Source: Conchocele bisecta (lineage: Eukaryota; Mollusca; Bivalvia; Lucinida; Thyasiridae). Taken from it: DNA of 64,000 bases. The notes under the pieces were generated by a model. That model was not told the origin of the DNA. It was given only the letters and a program-made list of their open reading frames with translations, and searched no databases. Positions 32,197 through 42,599 of this stretch are shown here, piece after piece; the first letter of the stretch is position 1; every line of letters begins with the position of its first letter. The position numbers and the translations under genes were made by a program. The stretch is taken from NCBI GenBank assembly GCA_029237695.1, contig CM055268.1, forward strand, positions 54,769,131 to 54,833,130, written 5' to 3'.

Positions 32197-32416
32197 CAGG
32201 GGCGGATCTGGAGGGGGGGGGTCCGGGGTTGCAACGCCCCCACCCACCCCCCCCCCCCCACCCCCCCCCCCCCTGTTCAGCCACGTAGTTTACGGTAACT
32301 CTTGCAATTACTCCCGTACCGTCCGTAGCTAGCTACGGACGGTACGGGAGTAGATTCCAAGAGTTACATTCGCAACTAGACAACCCCCCGTTCTCCAAAT
32401 GCTGGATCCGCCTCTG
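32197..32416. mobile_element. TIR element, 5-bp TSD (CAGGGGCGGATC), copy 2
   Basis: TIRs are CAGGGGCGGATCTGG and ATGCTGGATCCGCCTCTG, flanked by ATTGT at 32192-32196 and 32417-32421. The interior has G and C homopolymers (32213-32275) and the same inner pair as copy 1 (aactcttgcaat). It is 220 bp. Confidence 0.85.
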
Positions 32417-32469
32417 ATTGTGCATGTAAGAGTTGAATCTGGTTACATGTATATCCATTATAAAAGTAG

Positions 32470-33125
32470 TAAGCTTATTGCTAAGTCTGTTACATTTATG
32501 GGATGTGGTGTGGTGAGGAACTGGCACCAGATATCTATATTCTATTGTCAGGGATAAATATATATTGTTCATGTAAATATTCTGAGTTCTGATATTGAGA
32601 TTTTCCCACATCCGTACAATAGATGGCCTGCCAGGGTATGCACACAACACTTTTGATGGCATTTTTTTGTTACAAATGGGTACCCCCTGAAATTAGACCT
32701 TTAAAGTTCATTTCAAGGTCATTTAGGGCTCAAATCAAGAAAAAACATAGGTGTCCTAATGTTTGCCATATACATGTATAGGTAACCATTACTCATAAAA
32801 TCAATGTTGAAGATGGGAACAAGCTAAATGCTAGTAATAACAAATTAAAAATAAATAATAAAAAATCAAAATGGCCGCTATAATAGTGGCTCTACATGGA
32901 AAAACCGACATTGTCATGCATATGCAACATAAACTAGCTCTGTGTATGTGTTTGTTACTGAATGTCTTCACAAAATCAATTATCACAATCAATAGCCGTT
33001 GTATTTGTTTCATTTTTATACGCCCGTTTGGAAAAAAGGTAGGACAAGAATTATACGGGATTCGACATCATCAACACAACCGTAATTGATCTTAGTGGTT
33101 GATATGCCGTTAAACACCATTAAAT
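32470..33125. repeat. Interspersed repeat S, longest copy
   Basis: Shares aactggcaccagatat, ttgtcagggataaatata and attctgagttctgatattga with 46530-46790 and 58722-58990, and ends gatatgccgttaaacacc. A long AT-rich middle, including aatcaaaatggccgc, is specific to this copy. It is a SINE-like or unclassified retroelement fragment. Confidence 0.6.
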
Positions 33126-33387
33126 AACAACATAAATACATTGGTGAAAATACATATGAGCAAGCAAGCAGAAGTGTGCGTGCAGATAAGAGACTAAACT
33201 GGCCACATACAATGTATACACCATTTCTTTAGTCATAAGCGCCATCGACAAAAATGAAGTAACATTTTGGCGTTGTTCAACTTGTTGGCAATTACAGACC
33301 CTGCAACTTTGTGTCTCTGGTCAAACATTCGGAGAAGGGTGTAATCCTGTTGGTACTGTCATCATATTACGACTACTTCATGTACTT

Positions 33388-33497
33388 CTTGGCGAACTGT
33401 GTAGTCCCAGATCAGTATGCGCCGATGCGCAGACTGACCTGGGACTATACAGTTCGCACAAAACGCAAATTTGCCATGATGCGCCTATTAAAGACAT
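33388..33497. repeat. Flank repeat of the CTAATTAG element, copy 2
   Basis: Hairpin GTCCCAGATCAGTATGCGCC / GGCGCATCGGCGCATAC-type arms, then cgcacaaaacgcaaatttgc and gatgcgcctattaaag. The same block precedes the element at 26107. A relative without the array is at 34663-34765. Confidence 0.75.
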
Positions 33498-33911
33498 ATG
33501 GAAGCGTTCTTGTGCCAATGCTAAAATATATTTATCTCCAAATTAGGAGATACTATCTCCTAATTAGGACTTAGTATCTCATAAATAGGAGATGCTAAGT
33601 CTTAATTAGGGGATAGTAACTCCTAATTAGGAGATATTATCTCATAATAGGAGTTGGTATATCCTAATTAGGACTTAATATCTCCTAAATATGACTCGAT
33701 AGCTCCTAATTCGGACTTAGTATTTCCTAATTATGACATTTCATTTCCTAATTAGGAGTTAATATCTCCTAATTATGAAATACAACATTTTTTAGCATTG
33801 ACACAGATATTAAGTCCTAATTAGGAGAGAGTAAGTCCTAATTAGGAGATATGAACTATCTCCTAATTAGGAGATACAAATATTTTAACATTGACACCGG
33901 GACGCCTCCAT
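33498..33911. mobile_element. CTAATTAG-array element, copy 2 (complete)
   Basis: TIRs are ATGGAAGCGTTCTTGTGCCA then ATGCTAAAATAT at the left, and AATATTTTAACATTGACACC then GGGACGCCTCCAT at the right. Flanks are AAAGACAT (33490-33497) and AAAGACGT (33912-33919), an 8-bp duplication with one mismatch, as in hAT elements. The interior is an array of TCCTAATTAGGA-type blocks, itself interrupted by an inner copy of the TIR word (tttttagcattgacacaga, about 33790). Confidence 0.85.
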
Positions 33912-34079
33912 AAAGACGTTGTTAAGTTTGAGTGACCAATAATCGGCGCATTAAAACTGTTCAAAGGAGTGATCGTATGAATAGTGGAATATTGAATGCT
34001 GTGTGCTACCTTTTGGCGGCCGGCGACCCACATGTAAACATGTTTGAATAGTAAGTTCAAATAATATTTATGTATTGTA

Positions 34080-35149
34080 TTGGTGCCAACATGTAATTAA
34101 TGACATTACTGTCTCATGTATTTAATGGCATGCATAACACGTGTATGGATAACCCTGCTCGTGCAATATTATCATTATGTGCTTCACAAAGACGGTATCT
34201 TAACTTGTATCTATATGCAGAGTACTAGAATGGTATACCCTCAGCTTTCTATTTCGTATCCCGAGAGTAACAACATATTCGGAATCTACATCCATTATAC
34301 ACCATCTGCCATAACTCTATTTCCGACCGTGGTTTAATTTATGTTTAAGATGTCCACTGGGTCGAACATGTTCTTGAGAAAACCATATAAGAATGTTGTC
34401 CTCCCAAAGATAGTAAATCGTAATTACACATAAAACATATATTTCCAAACCAATGTTTATGTTTTCGGATATTTGAATTAAGGTCACCGTTACATGGTCA
34501 GCTAGTCGTCATATTTATACATTTGAATAGTAATTTATCTTGCGTAGCCATTGTGTCATTTCATAATGTTGTATTGTATTTACCTCATGTTGTCATAACT
34601 ATGTGACCTGAGCGAATAAGCGAATAATAATAGAAAAGAGCAGACGGATCTAAAAGTATACCGGTCGCACAAAACGCCAATTTGCCAATGATGCGCCCCT
34701 TAAAGTTGAAAGAGACGTTATTAAGTTTAAGTGAGCCAATAATCGGCGTATTAAATCGAACTGCGAAAGCCATCAGTATACAAGTTCAAAGGAGTGATAA
34801 TGTGGATAGTGAAAGAGACATATTTGCATTGTGGTATGTACACAAATGATGAACTTTTGCGAGTTCAATGTGAAAGTGTTTGCCTGTGTCGCCCAATGGC
34901 GAATTAAGCTGTTATGTGACAATATTGCAACTGCTTATGAATTTGACTAAACAGTTTTTTTCCTTGGGAATGGCTCTGTAAAATGTTCAAATATTAATTA
35001 AGCCTGGGCAATTGTTCAATGCACTTTTAAAATTTGTTCTACGCTGTGTGTTTTTTTTATATTTTACATTTGTTTCTGTCAAAGGTTGTGCATAACGATA
35101 TTCTATATTTCAGTCGCATTTATGATTGACAGGGAAAATGGTATTTATG
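34080..35149. other. Non-coding interval with an empty-site relative
   Basis: 34663-34765 parallels the flanks of the CTAATTAG element without the array (gatgcgccccttaaag, then gacgttattaagtttaagtg). The rest is AT-rich and unassigned. Confidence 0.5.
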
Positions 35150-35245
35150 GTATTCTGACCAGTGTGTACATGTACCTGTCCGCCTGAGTATCCGGTCTGT
35201 CTGATTAGGGTCTACATTGCTCGTCGTTCGGTATAAAATCAGCTT
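35150..35245. repeat. Repeat family T, diverged copy
   Basis: Contains ctgaccagtgtgtacatgta, a weak central part and ctgattagggtctacattgc. Confidence 0.5.
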
Positions 35246-35280
35246 GTATGAGTGCAATAGCAGGATACATGTACCTTATA

Positions 35281-35480
35281 ATTGAGACACGCCATGTGAT
35301 TTTGTACCTTCGGACGTTTGCGTAATTTCATTAAATACGTTTACAAAATGTACAACATTTTTCATAAACAAAGCAGAAAATTGACAAAAGTTTCAGATGC
35401 GGAATACTGACATTGGTGTCAACTTTCGACGCCATTTACGGAAAATATTGTAAATTTTTCCGAAGGTACGAAATCATAAT
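35281..35480. repeat. MITE family F, copy 2
   Basis: Left TIR ATTGAGACACGCCATGTGAT then TTTGTACCTTCGGACG. The centre is reduced, and the right arm ends at ccgaaggtacgaaatcata, where a G element begins. Confidence 0.75.
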
Positions 35481-35840
35481 TCCAGCACAAAAATATTTAC
35501 ACAATTCCCTAACATTTGATTGGCCCGTAGTAAGTCTCTGTCCAAAATTTATATCCCAGTAAACTCCCACGCCGAACTACTTTCCATAACCGTGAGGCGC
35601 AGTTAAAATAATTCTTAAGAAAACAGAAAATAAACACATTTTCTGGATGAATTTATTGCAAATGCTGGAATTATAAGGAATGAATGGCCTTTTTGTTGAA
35701 TTTATCGGGGATATAAACTTGGAAAAGTCGCGGGAATACTGGACGAGGCTTTCCGGCCTTCGTCCAGTATTCCCGCGACTTTTCCAAGTTTATACCCCGA
35801 TAAATTCCCCAAAAAGGCCATTCATTCCTATAATATGGCG
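35480..35840. repeat. MITE family G, copy 1 (long core)
   Basis: Shares ataattccagcacaaa, aactcccacgccgaactact and aatgaatggcctttttgt with 56739-57010. This copy has an extra central palindrome, CGGGAATACTGGACGAGGCT and complement (about 35731-35788), that the other lacks. Confidence 0.75.
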
Positions 35841-35877
35841 TATCTCATATGTGAATGTGGCTGGATAAATCTGGGTT

Positions 35878-36555
35878 ATAGAGAATAGTAGGTTAGTGCC
35901 GTGAATGGGAAAAAATATCTGGCAAGGCTCAAGAATTTCTTTATTTCTCATCAGAAGTATATGTTGTGACCAATCATTTGAACCGTCTCGTCGAGACGGT
36001 TCAAATGAGTGGTCACAACATATCTTTTGGTTCAGAAATAAGGAAAATAGATAGAGAATAGTAGGTTAGTGCCGTGAATGGGAAAAATATCTGGCAAGGC
36101 TCAAGAATTTCTTTATTTCTCATCAGAAGTATATGTTGTGACCACTCATTTGAACCGTCTCGCCGAGACGGTTCAAATAAGTGGTCGAGACGGTTCAAAT
36201 AAGTGGTCACAACATATATTTTGGTTCAGAAATAAGGAAAATAGATAGAGAATAGTAGGTTAGTGCCGTGAATGGGAAAAAATATCTGGCAAGGCTCAGG
36301 AAACGGGATGGGCGAGGCTCTGCCGAGCACATCCCGTTTCCGTGCCGCGCCAGATATTTTTCAAATTCACGGCACTAACCTACTATTCTAGTTATCCCGT
36401 CAACACCTACAAATATCTGTAAAAGTCAAAAATATAAACCCAGCCCCCGCACATATTCATACGCAGTGATTAGGTCGTATTGACAGGACATCAACAATGT
36501 TTCACGGCACCGTGTTTCACGGCACATACTCACTGTGTTGACGGGATAAATTTAA
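35878..36555. repeat. Chain of three family B elements
   Basis: Three B-capped units abut at GATAGAGAATAGTAGGTTAG joints: 35878-36052 and 36053-36250 with the TTGAACCGTC core, then 36250-36555 with B2+B1. In the second unit the right arm of the core hairpin is tandemly duplicated (gtcgagacggttcaaataag). Each joint shares a single cap, which suggests tandem insertion or unequal exchange. Confidence 0.85.
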
Positions 36556-36698
36556 TTTACAAGCAATGTTGACCCTGATCAACATTGTGACCAATATATC
36601 GTGAGCTATCATGGACAAATGTTTTATTGAATTTGTGTGATATATTATAAATGTTAGATATGTAGCGATATGACATACATGGACACGGTACTACACTA

Positions 36699-36940
36699 TA
36701 TGAGACGACCCACGTGGATTTGTACCTAAGAACGTGTGCGATATCTTATGAAAACTATTTACAAAATCTACGATATTTTCGCTCGAAAGTTGACGAAATT
36801 GTCATGCATTCCGCATTTGACATGAACATTTCGTCATCTTTCCGTGTCATTTACAGAAAATATCACAGTTTCTGTAAATATATAATTCATAAAAAATCGC
36901 ACATGTTCTTAGGTACAAAAAGGCATGCCGTGTCTCAATG
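36699..36940. repeat. MITE family F, copy 3
   Basis: Left end tgagacgacccacgtggatt then tgtacctaagaacg, centre with gaaagttgacgaaattgtca, right end ttcttaggtacaaaaaggca then gccgtgtctcaa. Confidence 0.7.
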
Positions 36941-37315
36941 GTGGCTCTAACTAGAGAAATTGGATTTGTCACATGATTGACCAGCCATACTCGCCGATCG
37001 CTTGTAACGCACTCCTGTGTATGTACATATCCTGATCAGATCAAAAGTGTTCGTCACTGACTGGCTGGCGAACAATGTAGACCATGATCAGCCTGCGCAT
37101 CCAATTTCTCTAGTTAGAGCCACGATTGAGACACGGCATGCCTTTCGTAAAAATGTTTTATATCATTGATATCGCGACCGGGATATGGCTACTTTATACC
37201 CTTGTTGTTCCAATTTTATTTGCCATATTATTCACTCCCCTTATGGCAGAGTGTGGCCCCTGCGTTATTACATGTAATTATGCAGTGGCGACATTGCGGC
37301 ATTCGGACAATGGTG

Positions 37316-37820
37316 TTTTATCCCGTCGACACAGTGCGTATGTGCCGTGAAACACGGTGCCGTGAAACATTTTTGATATCCTGTCAATACGACCTAATCA
37401 CTGTGTATGAATATCTGCGGTTCGATTCCCCGATTTTGATGATGAGGCTGGGGTTATTTGTTGCATTTTAAAGATATTTGTAGTTTTCACGGCATAAATA
37501 GAATAGTATGCTAGTGCCGTGAATGGGAAAAATATCTGGCGCGGCACGGAAACGGGATGTGCTCGGCATAGCCTCGCCCATCCCGTTTCCTGAGCCTTGC
37601 CACTTATTTTTTCACATCCACGGCACTAACCTACTATTCTCTACCTATTTTCCTTATTTCTGAACCAAAATATATGTTGTGACCACTCATTTGAACCGTC
37701 TCGGCGAGACGGTTCAAATGAGTGGTCACAACATATACTTCTGATGAGAAATAAAGAAATTCTTGAGCCTTGCCGGATATTTTTTCCCATTCACGGCACT
37801 AACCTACTATTCTCTATATC
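37316..37820. repeat. Family B chain (B1+B2, then alternative core)
   Basis: B1 (TTTATCCCGTCGACACAGTG) contains a short extra segment, ggttcgattccccgattttg. B2 follows with core GTGCTCGGCATAGCCTCGCC, then a B-capped unit with the TTGAACCGTCTCGGCGAGAC core. Confidence 0.85.
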
Positions 37821-38548
37821 CATACCCCTATTAGATTGACCTGACATAAAGTCTAGTACCGTGTCCATGTATGCCATATCGCTGCATATCTAATCGCTAT
37901 ATCTGTCAACTGCGTTTTAAAATTCGCTTAACAGAAACATGTTTCACTTATTGATTCGTACGGGGAGACATTTGAATGGACTCGTGCATGCGTGAATTCA
38001 TCTCTTAGTTCTTTAAATACACTTTCATATCACTTGACCTTCACGTGAGGATCAATAAGTTAATAAATATTCTTTCTCTCAGCCAAACTGGTCATATCCA
38101 CGGCGACCGATTCAAAAACAAATCGGCAAAGTTTGACTGTTTAGGAAAAAAGATCTCCACGGGCGTAAATATGTTATGAGTCCATATTTTATACACCTAC
38201 ACATATGAATGTCTTCCACACCGAAAGTTGCGGGGAAACCCGAGTACATGTAATTAGACACACTAAAATGATACGTCTACTGTTTGAACGTCATTTGTAA
38301 TTTGCGGTGACCTATTAATTTCTCAGTTTTGTAGTAAATATATGTATTACTGGGTAAATATTATCAATCCTTTTACCCATAATTAACTGCAATGAGCAAT
38401 CCCATCTTATTTGTCAGACTATTCAATTCAACAGCAATGGGTATTGTTTTTAGGAATAACGAAATATTCGGAAATTGTGCAGATCCTGATGAGACGGCTC
38501 GCTACGAGCCGGCTCATATGGATCTACACTATTTGAAAACATGATACA
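37821..38548. other. Non-coding interval
   Basis: Nothing is assigned apart from a short inverted motif at 38490-38530, gacggctcgctacgagccgg, which resembles the centre of family I. Confidence 0.45.
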
Positions 38549-38625
38549 GTGGAACAACCTCTCTTAACCGGACAGTCTGGGAGGTCTCCAGGGTGTCCGG
38601 TTTATAGAGGCTACACTGTAAATCA
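38549..38625. repeat. Palindromic element V, copy 2
   Basis: AGTGGAACAACCTCTCTTAA, then ccggacagtctgggaggtct, then ccagggtgtccggtttatag and agg. A diverged hairpin. Confidence 0.75.
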
Positions 38626-38942
38626 GGCATATGGGCACCGCAACACAGGTACATGTACATGTATATGCGGTTTGCGATCATAAACAGACGTTATCAATAG
38701 TGAGAGATACAATCAAGCAAATATAAATATAACGAACTCCTGCAGTCACTGTGGCTTTTCGTTTTCTTTTTCTATTTTATTTTATATTTCCCTATTTACT
38801 AAATGTACACTTTTGGATTTGAAATAAACGAACTAAATCATAAGATTACTTAATTTAATATCATATTTAGGTTTGAGGCGGCTTTCAGCTGCGCCGAAAA
38901 CCTATTGTATTCGTTGGTTTTTTTTCAGCCGTTCAGTCTACA

Positions 38943-40275
38943 GCCGGTCGGATCGACTTCAAATTTTGCATGCCGATTCGGATCAAGTGTGAGCAGAGAC
39001 TCAGAGATTTTCAGAAATCTCTTAATGCCACTTTCCACGAAACCGAAATGACGTCATACTTTCTATAACTTCCTTATTTTTCAACCGATTTCAAAAATTC
39101 TTTTTGCATTGGAAAGCTGACAAAATTCTCTATCTCGAACTCACTGACAGTTCTCGGCTATCTGGTCAAATAAGAGAGCTATAGGCATTTGAAGTTGAAA
39201 AATGTACATACTTTTCAACGATTTTGCCGAATTTTTGCCGAATTTCGGCTGATAACGGGTGGTCTTTGCAAACGTTTTCCAATTTGTACAGTAATGTCAG
39301 CAACATAATTTCTTGCCAGTGTGATAGGGGAGTGTCAGGCGCATACAAGATGATAATTTTCAGAGCTCTATCTTGAATACTTCCGGTTCTGTTGGATGTC
39401 AAAGATGAACGTCTTTTTTTCAAGTTTTCAAAATAGAGCAAACGGATGTGACGTCAGCTTCGTTATTTATCAATAGATTTCAAAATTTCTTGCTGCGGTC
39501 GATATTTCAGTCCTTTAGCTAAAACTTTCCCACTTTGTGCCCGGCCTATGGTGAAAAACAAACGAAAATTTCACTGGCGGAATATTGCACATATGTAATT
39601 TCCGTTTTATTAGGTGTATTTACAAATGGCGTAAACTGCAATTTAGGGGCGATAACTATCGAAAAATAATCATCCGCTGACTTACGGGCTCCCTCCATCT
39701 ACACCAAACCGCTAGTCGGATCGACTTCAAATTTTGCATGCCGATTCGGATCAAGTGTGAGCAGAGATTCAGAGATTTTCAGATATCTGTTAATGCTACT
39801 TTCCACGAAAACGGAAGTGACGTCATACTTCCTATAACTTCCTTATTTTCCAACCGATTTCAAGAATTCTTTTTGCATCGGAAAGCTGACAAAATTCTCT
39901 ATCTCGAATTCGTTGACAGTTTTCGGCTGTCTGCTCAAATAAAAGAGCTATATGCATTTGAATTTGAAAAATGTACATACTTTTCAACGATTTTGCCGAA
40001 TTTCGGCTGATAACGGGTGGTCTTTACAAACGTTTTCCAATTTGTACAGTACTGTCAGCAACATAATTTCTTGCCAGGGTGATAGGGGAGTGTCAGCCGC
40101 ATGAAAGATGATAATTTTCAGAGCTATATCTTGACTACTTACGGCTCTATTCGATGTCAAAGATGAACGAAGTTTTCAAAATAGAGCAAACGGATGTGAC
40201 GTCAGCTTCGTTATTTATCATTCAATTTCAATTGTTTTTGCTGTAGTCGATATTTCTGTCCTTTAGCTAAAACTT
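38943..40275. repeat. Two direct ~575-bp copies, offset 768 bp
   Basis: Copy 1 is 38943-39528 and copy 2 is 39711-40275. Both start gtcggatcgacttcaaattt and end gtcctttagctaaaacttt. Shared inner words include gattcggatcaagtgtgagc, acgtcatactt, tcaacgattttgccgaattt and gatgtgacgtcagcttcgtt. Small ORFs on opposite strands are not conserved between copies. They could be LTR-like or a tandem duplication; no primer-binding site or terminal TG..CA was seen. Confidence 0.7.
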
Positions 40276-40276
40276 T

Positions 40277-40345
40277 GGCTGAGGATCGAACCCGGTATCC
40301 CTCGCTCCGAGCCCATCGCTCTACCTCTAAGCTAACCGGCCCCAC
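40277..40345 (-). repeat. tRNA-like segment (SINE head), antisense
   Basis: Reading the minus strand gives ggttagcttagaggtagagc (A-box-like) and ggtaccgggttcgatcctc-like sequence (B-box GGTTCGATCC). Acceptor ends do not pair and the T stem has a mismatch, so it is not a working tRNA gene. It sits directly at the end of the second direct copy. Confidence 0.5.
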
Positions 40346-40884
40346 ATCGGTGTGATGATGCGAACACAATAATGTTGGACTGTTCTAAAACTTCAGAAAT
40401 TCTTTTTGCAACCGATAGTTTACACCTTGGGCTAAAGCTTAGTTACACATGAAATCAATGTTTGAGGCTCAAACCGTTGATGCAGCTCAAGCTGCTCTAG
40501 TTTCTTTTTCTTTTTGTTAAAAATGGTTAATGCATGTATAATTAGCATTGTACATATTGTCATCTGTAATATATTTATCAGGTATCGTCGGCAGCTGAAA
40601 CTAGGAACACAACTAAGAATAAAATCCTATTTCTGCAAATACTTGTACTACACCACCGCCTGCGCTAATCTTCCCAATAGTTGTATATTGTTTGCTTTGA
40701 GAATGCTTGAATAATGTGCATGTGATCAGGCGGATTGATTAGTTGAGCTTGAGCTAAATTACAGCTCAGGCACAGACAATCAGGCTGCCTTATTACGAGT
40801 TGAGTTTGCTAATATATGGTCATAAACGCCGACACTTTAACGCTAGTTTAGCGCAGACGGTTGTGTATTTATGGTTGTTATATC

Positions 40885-41193
40885 CTGTAGCCTATTTCAC
40901 CAACATTGCAAAGTATACTTATCTAGCAAAGTATACTTTGAGGGAGAAATTTTCAATTTAAGGATACATTTATTGATTTTTATTGTACTGAATTTATTAC
41001 ATTATCACAGCAATATTGGCTGTGATAATGTAATAAAATCAGTATAATAATTGTGCATACTTTTAATCATCAAATATATGCAATCATTAGTTCTATATGA
41101 TATAATGCATTTCGGGAAAAATAAATGATTACTCCCTCAAAGTATACTTTGCTAGATAAGTATACTTTGCAATGTTGGTGACATAGGCTACAG
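40885..41193. repeat. MITE family D, copy 4
   Basis: Inverted orientation: GTAGCCTATTTCACCAACAT to ATGTTGGTGACATAGGCTAC, with the centre CACAGCAATATTGGCTGTGA. Confidence 0.85.
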
Positions 41194-41217
41194 GATAATG
41201 TTGATGAAATCGGCTAC

Positions 41218-41463
41218 TGGGGCCCGTTTCACTAAACTTCGTACGACTAAAATGTTCGTAAGTGCAAATTTAGGATTGTCTAGAAATTCCAATTGATGGA
41301 TTTACATTTATTGAACATAGGCTATATACGCAACCTATGCTCAATAAATGTAAATCCATTAATAGTTTACAAGAAAACATCGTTAATGCGAAATTTACAG
41401 ACTATCATAATTTTGCACTTACGAACATTTTAGTCGTACTAAGTTTTGTGAATCGGCCTCCTG
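41218..41463. repeat. MITE family A, copy 6 (core mutated)
   Basis: Caps GGGGCCCGTTTCAC and GTGAATCGGCC. The central hairpin has several substitutions (gaacataggctatatacgca), so the palindrome is weakened. Confidence 0.85.
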
Positions 41464-42599
41464 GTTTCGACAGCCATATGATTTCAATCCAAGCCCATTT
41501 GTATAGTACTGATTATATTATTATTGATGTCATGCTTGTAACTGTTATACACATACAATATGTTTAAGCCAAACATAAATTGGATGGGTGTCCGGTTTAG
41601 AGAGGTTATAATGTACTAGAGGTATGAACTAGTCAATTGGAATTTACAAGAGTAGCTCTCGGCAACTCCTATACTAAACACTATCTCTATTTCGATCTGT
41701 GTTTCCATAAACTTCAGCTCATTATAAACAACATGACTAAATGTTGTTACGTCGTTCTGTTAAAGTGAGATAAGATCGAACCTTTACGCAACTTTCAAAC
41801 ACAAAGGATCAAGCCGACGCGTTTTGAATTTCTCCGATTAAAATCGTTACAATATTGATTTGTAATGTGAATGAAACCCGTATGAAACACAAACGTTTGA
41901 CTTTTAAACTTTACAGCATTTGTGCATGATAGTTAGGTTGGTTAGGGCTATATTTAGAGATTATCGTTACATGGCTGATAAAAGCACCAAATTTGGCATG
42001 AGACTTCCTTAGGGCATATTAATCAATGTTAGCCTAGGAGCCCTCCGGAGATTTTAATATAAGTACCAAAATTCAAGATGGCTGCCATCTATGGAATATA
42101 ATATAACGCTTTTCTCCAGTCATATGCGTCGTAAGAAGACCAGATTGGTTTCCAAATATTGATTTTTAAGTCACTGAACACACTGAATCAGATTTTTACT
42201 ATTGCAATTTTCACATGTCATGCCCATTATGATGACGAAATTCCAAGATGGCCGCCAAAATATGTATTTAATCTTTGTAAATTCGCATGGTTCCGTAAGG
42301 AAAATACCAACAACTGATTGTAAATACACATTTCAAGCTTTTTATACAGTTGTGTGGTCCTATCATGCGTCTACTATCTTTTCCAAGAGGATGGGTCAGT
42401 CGAGGATTCACTGGATGGGTACAGGGAGTCCTGACTCAGCCCTGCTCTTGGTAATTTTATCCACAATGTCCGAATAGTTGAATGAATTTGACGGTTGTAT
42501 ATCGCCCTGTTACCTTTATAATACGATGTGTTCATTTTGAATTAGTAGTTAAGACTCTGACAAACTGTACATCAATTACATCATCCCATTTCGGGCGGT

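Noticed and set aside
37416..37450. GGTTCGATTCC as a tRNA B-box
   Set aside because: It lies inside a family B MITE with no A-box or cloverleaf around it.
40277..40345. tRNA gene on the minus strand
   Set aside because: A- and B-box words are present, but the acceptor ends do not pair and the T stem is imperfect, so it is listed only as a SINE-like head.
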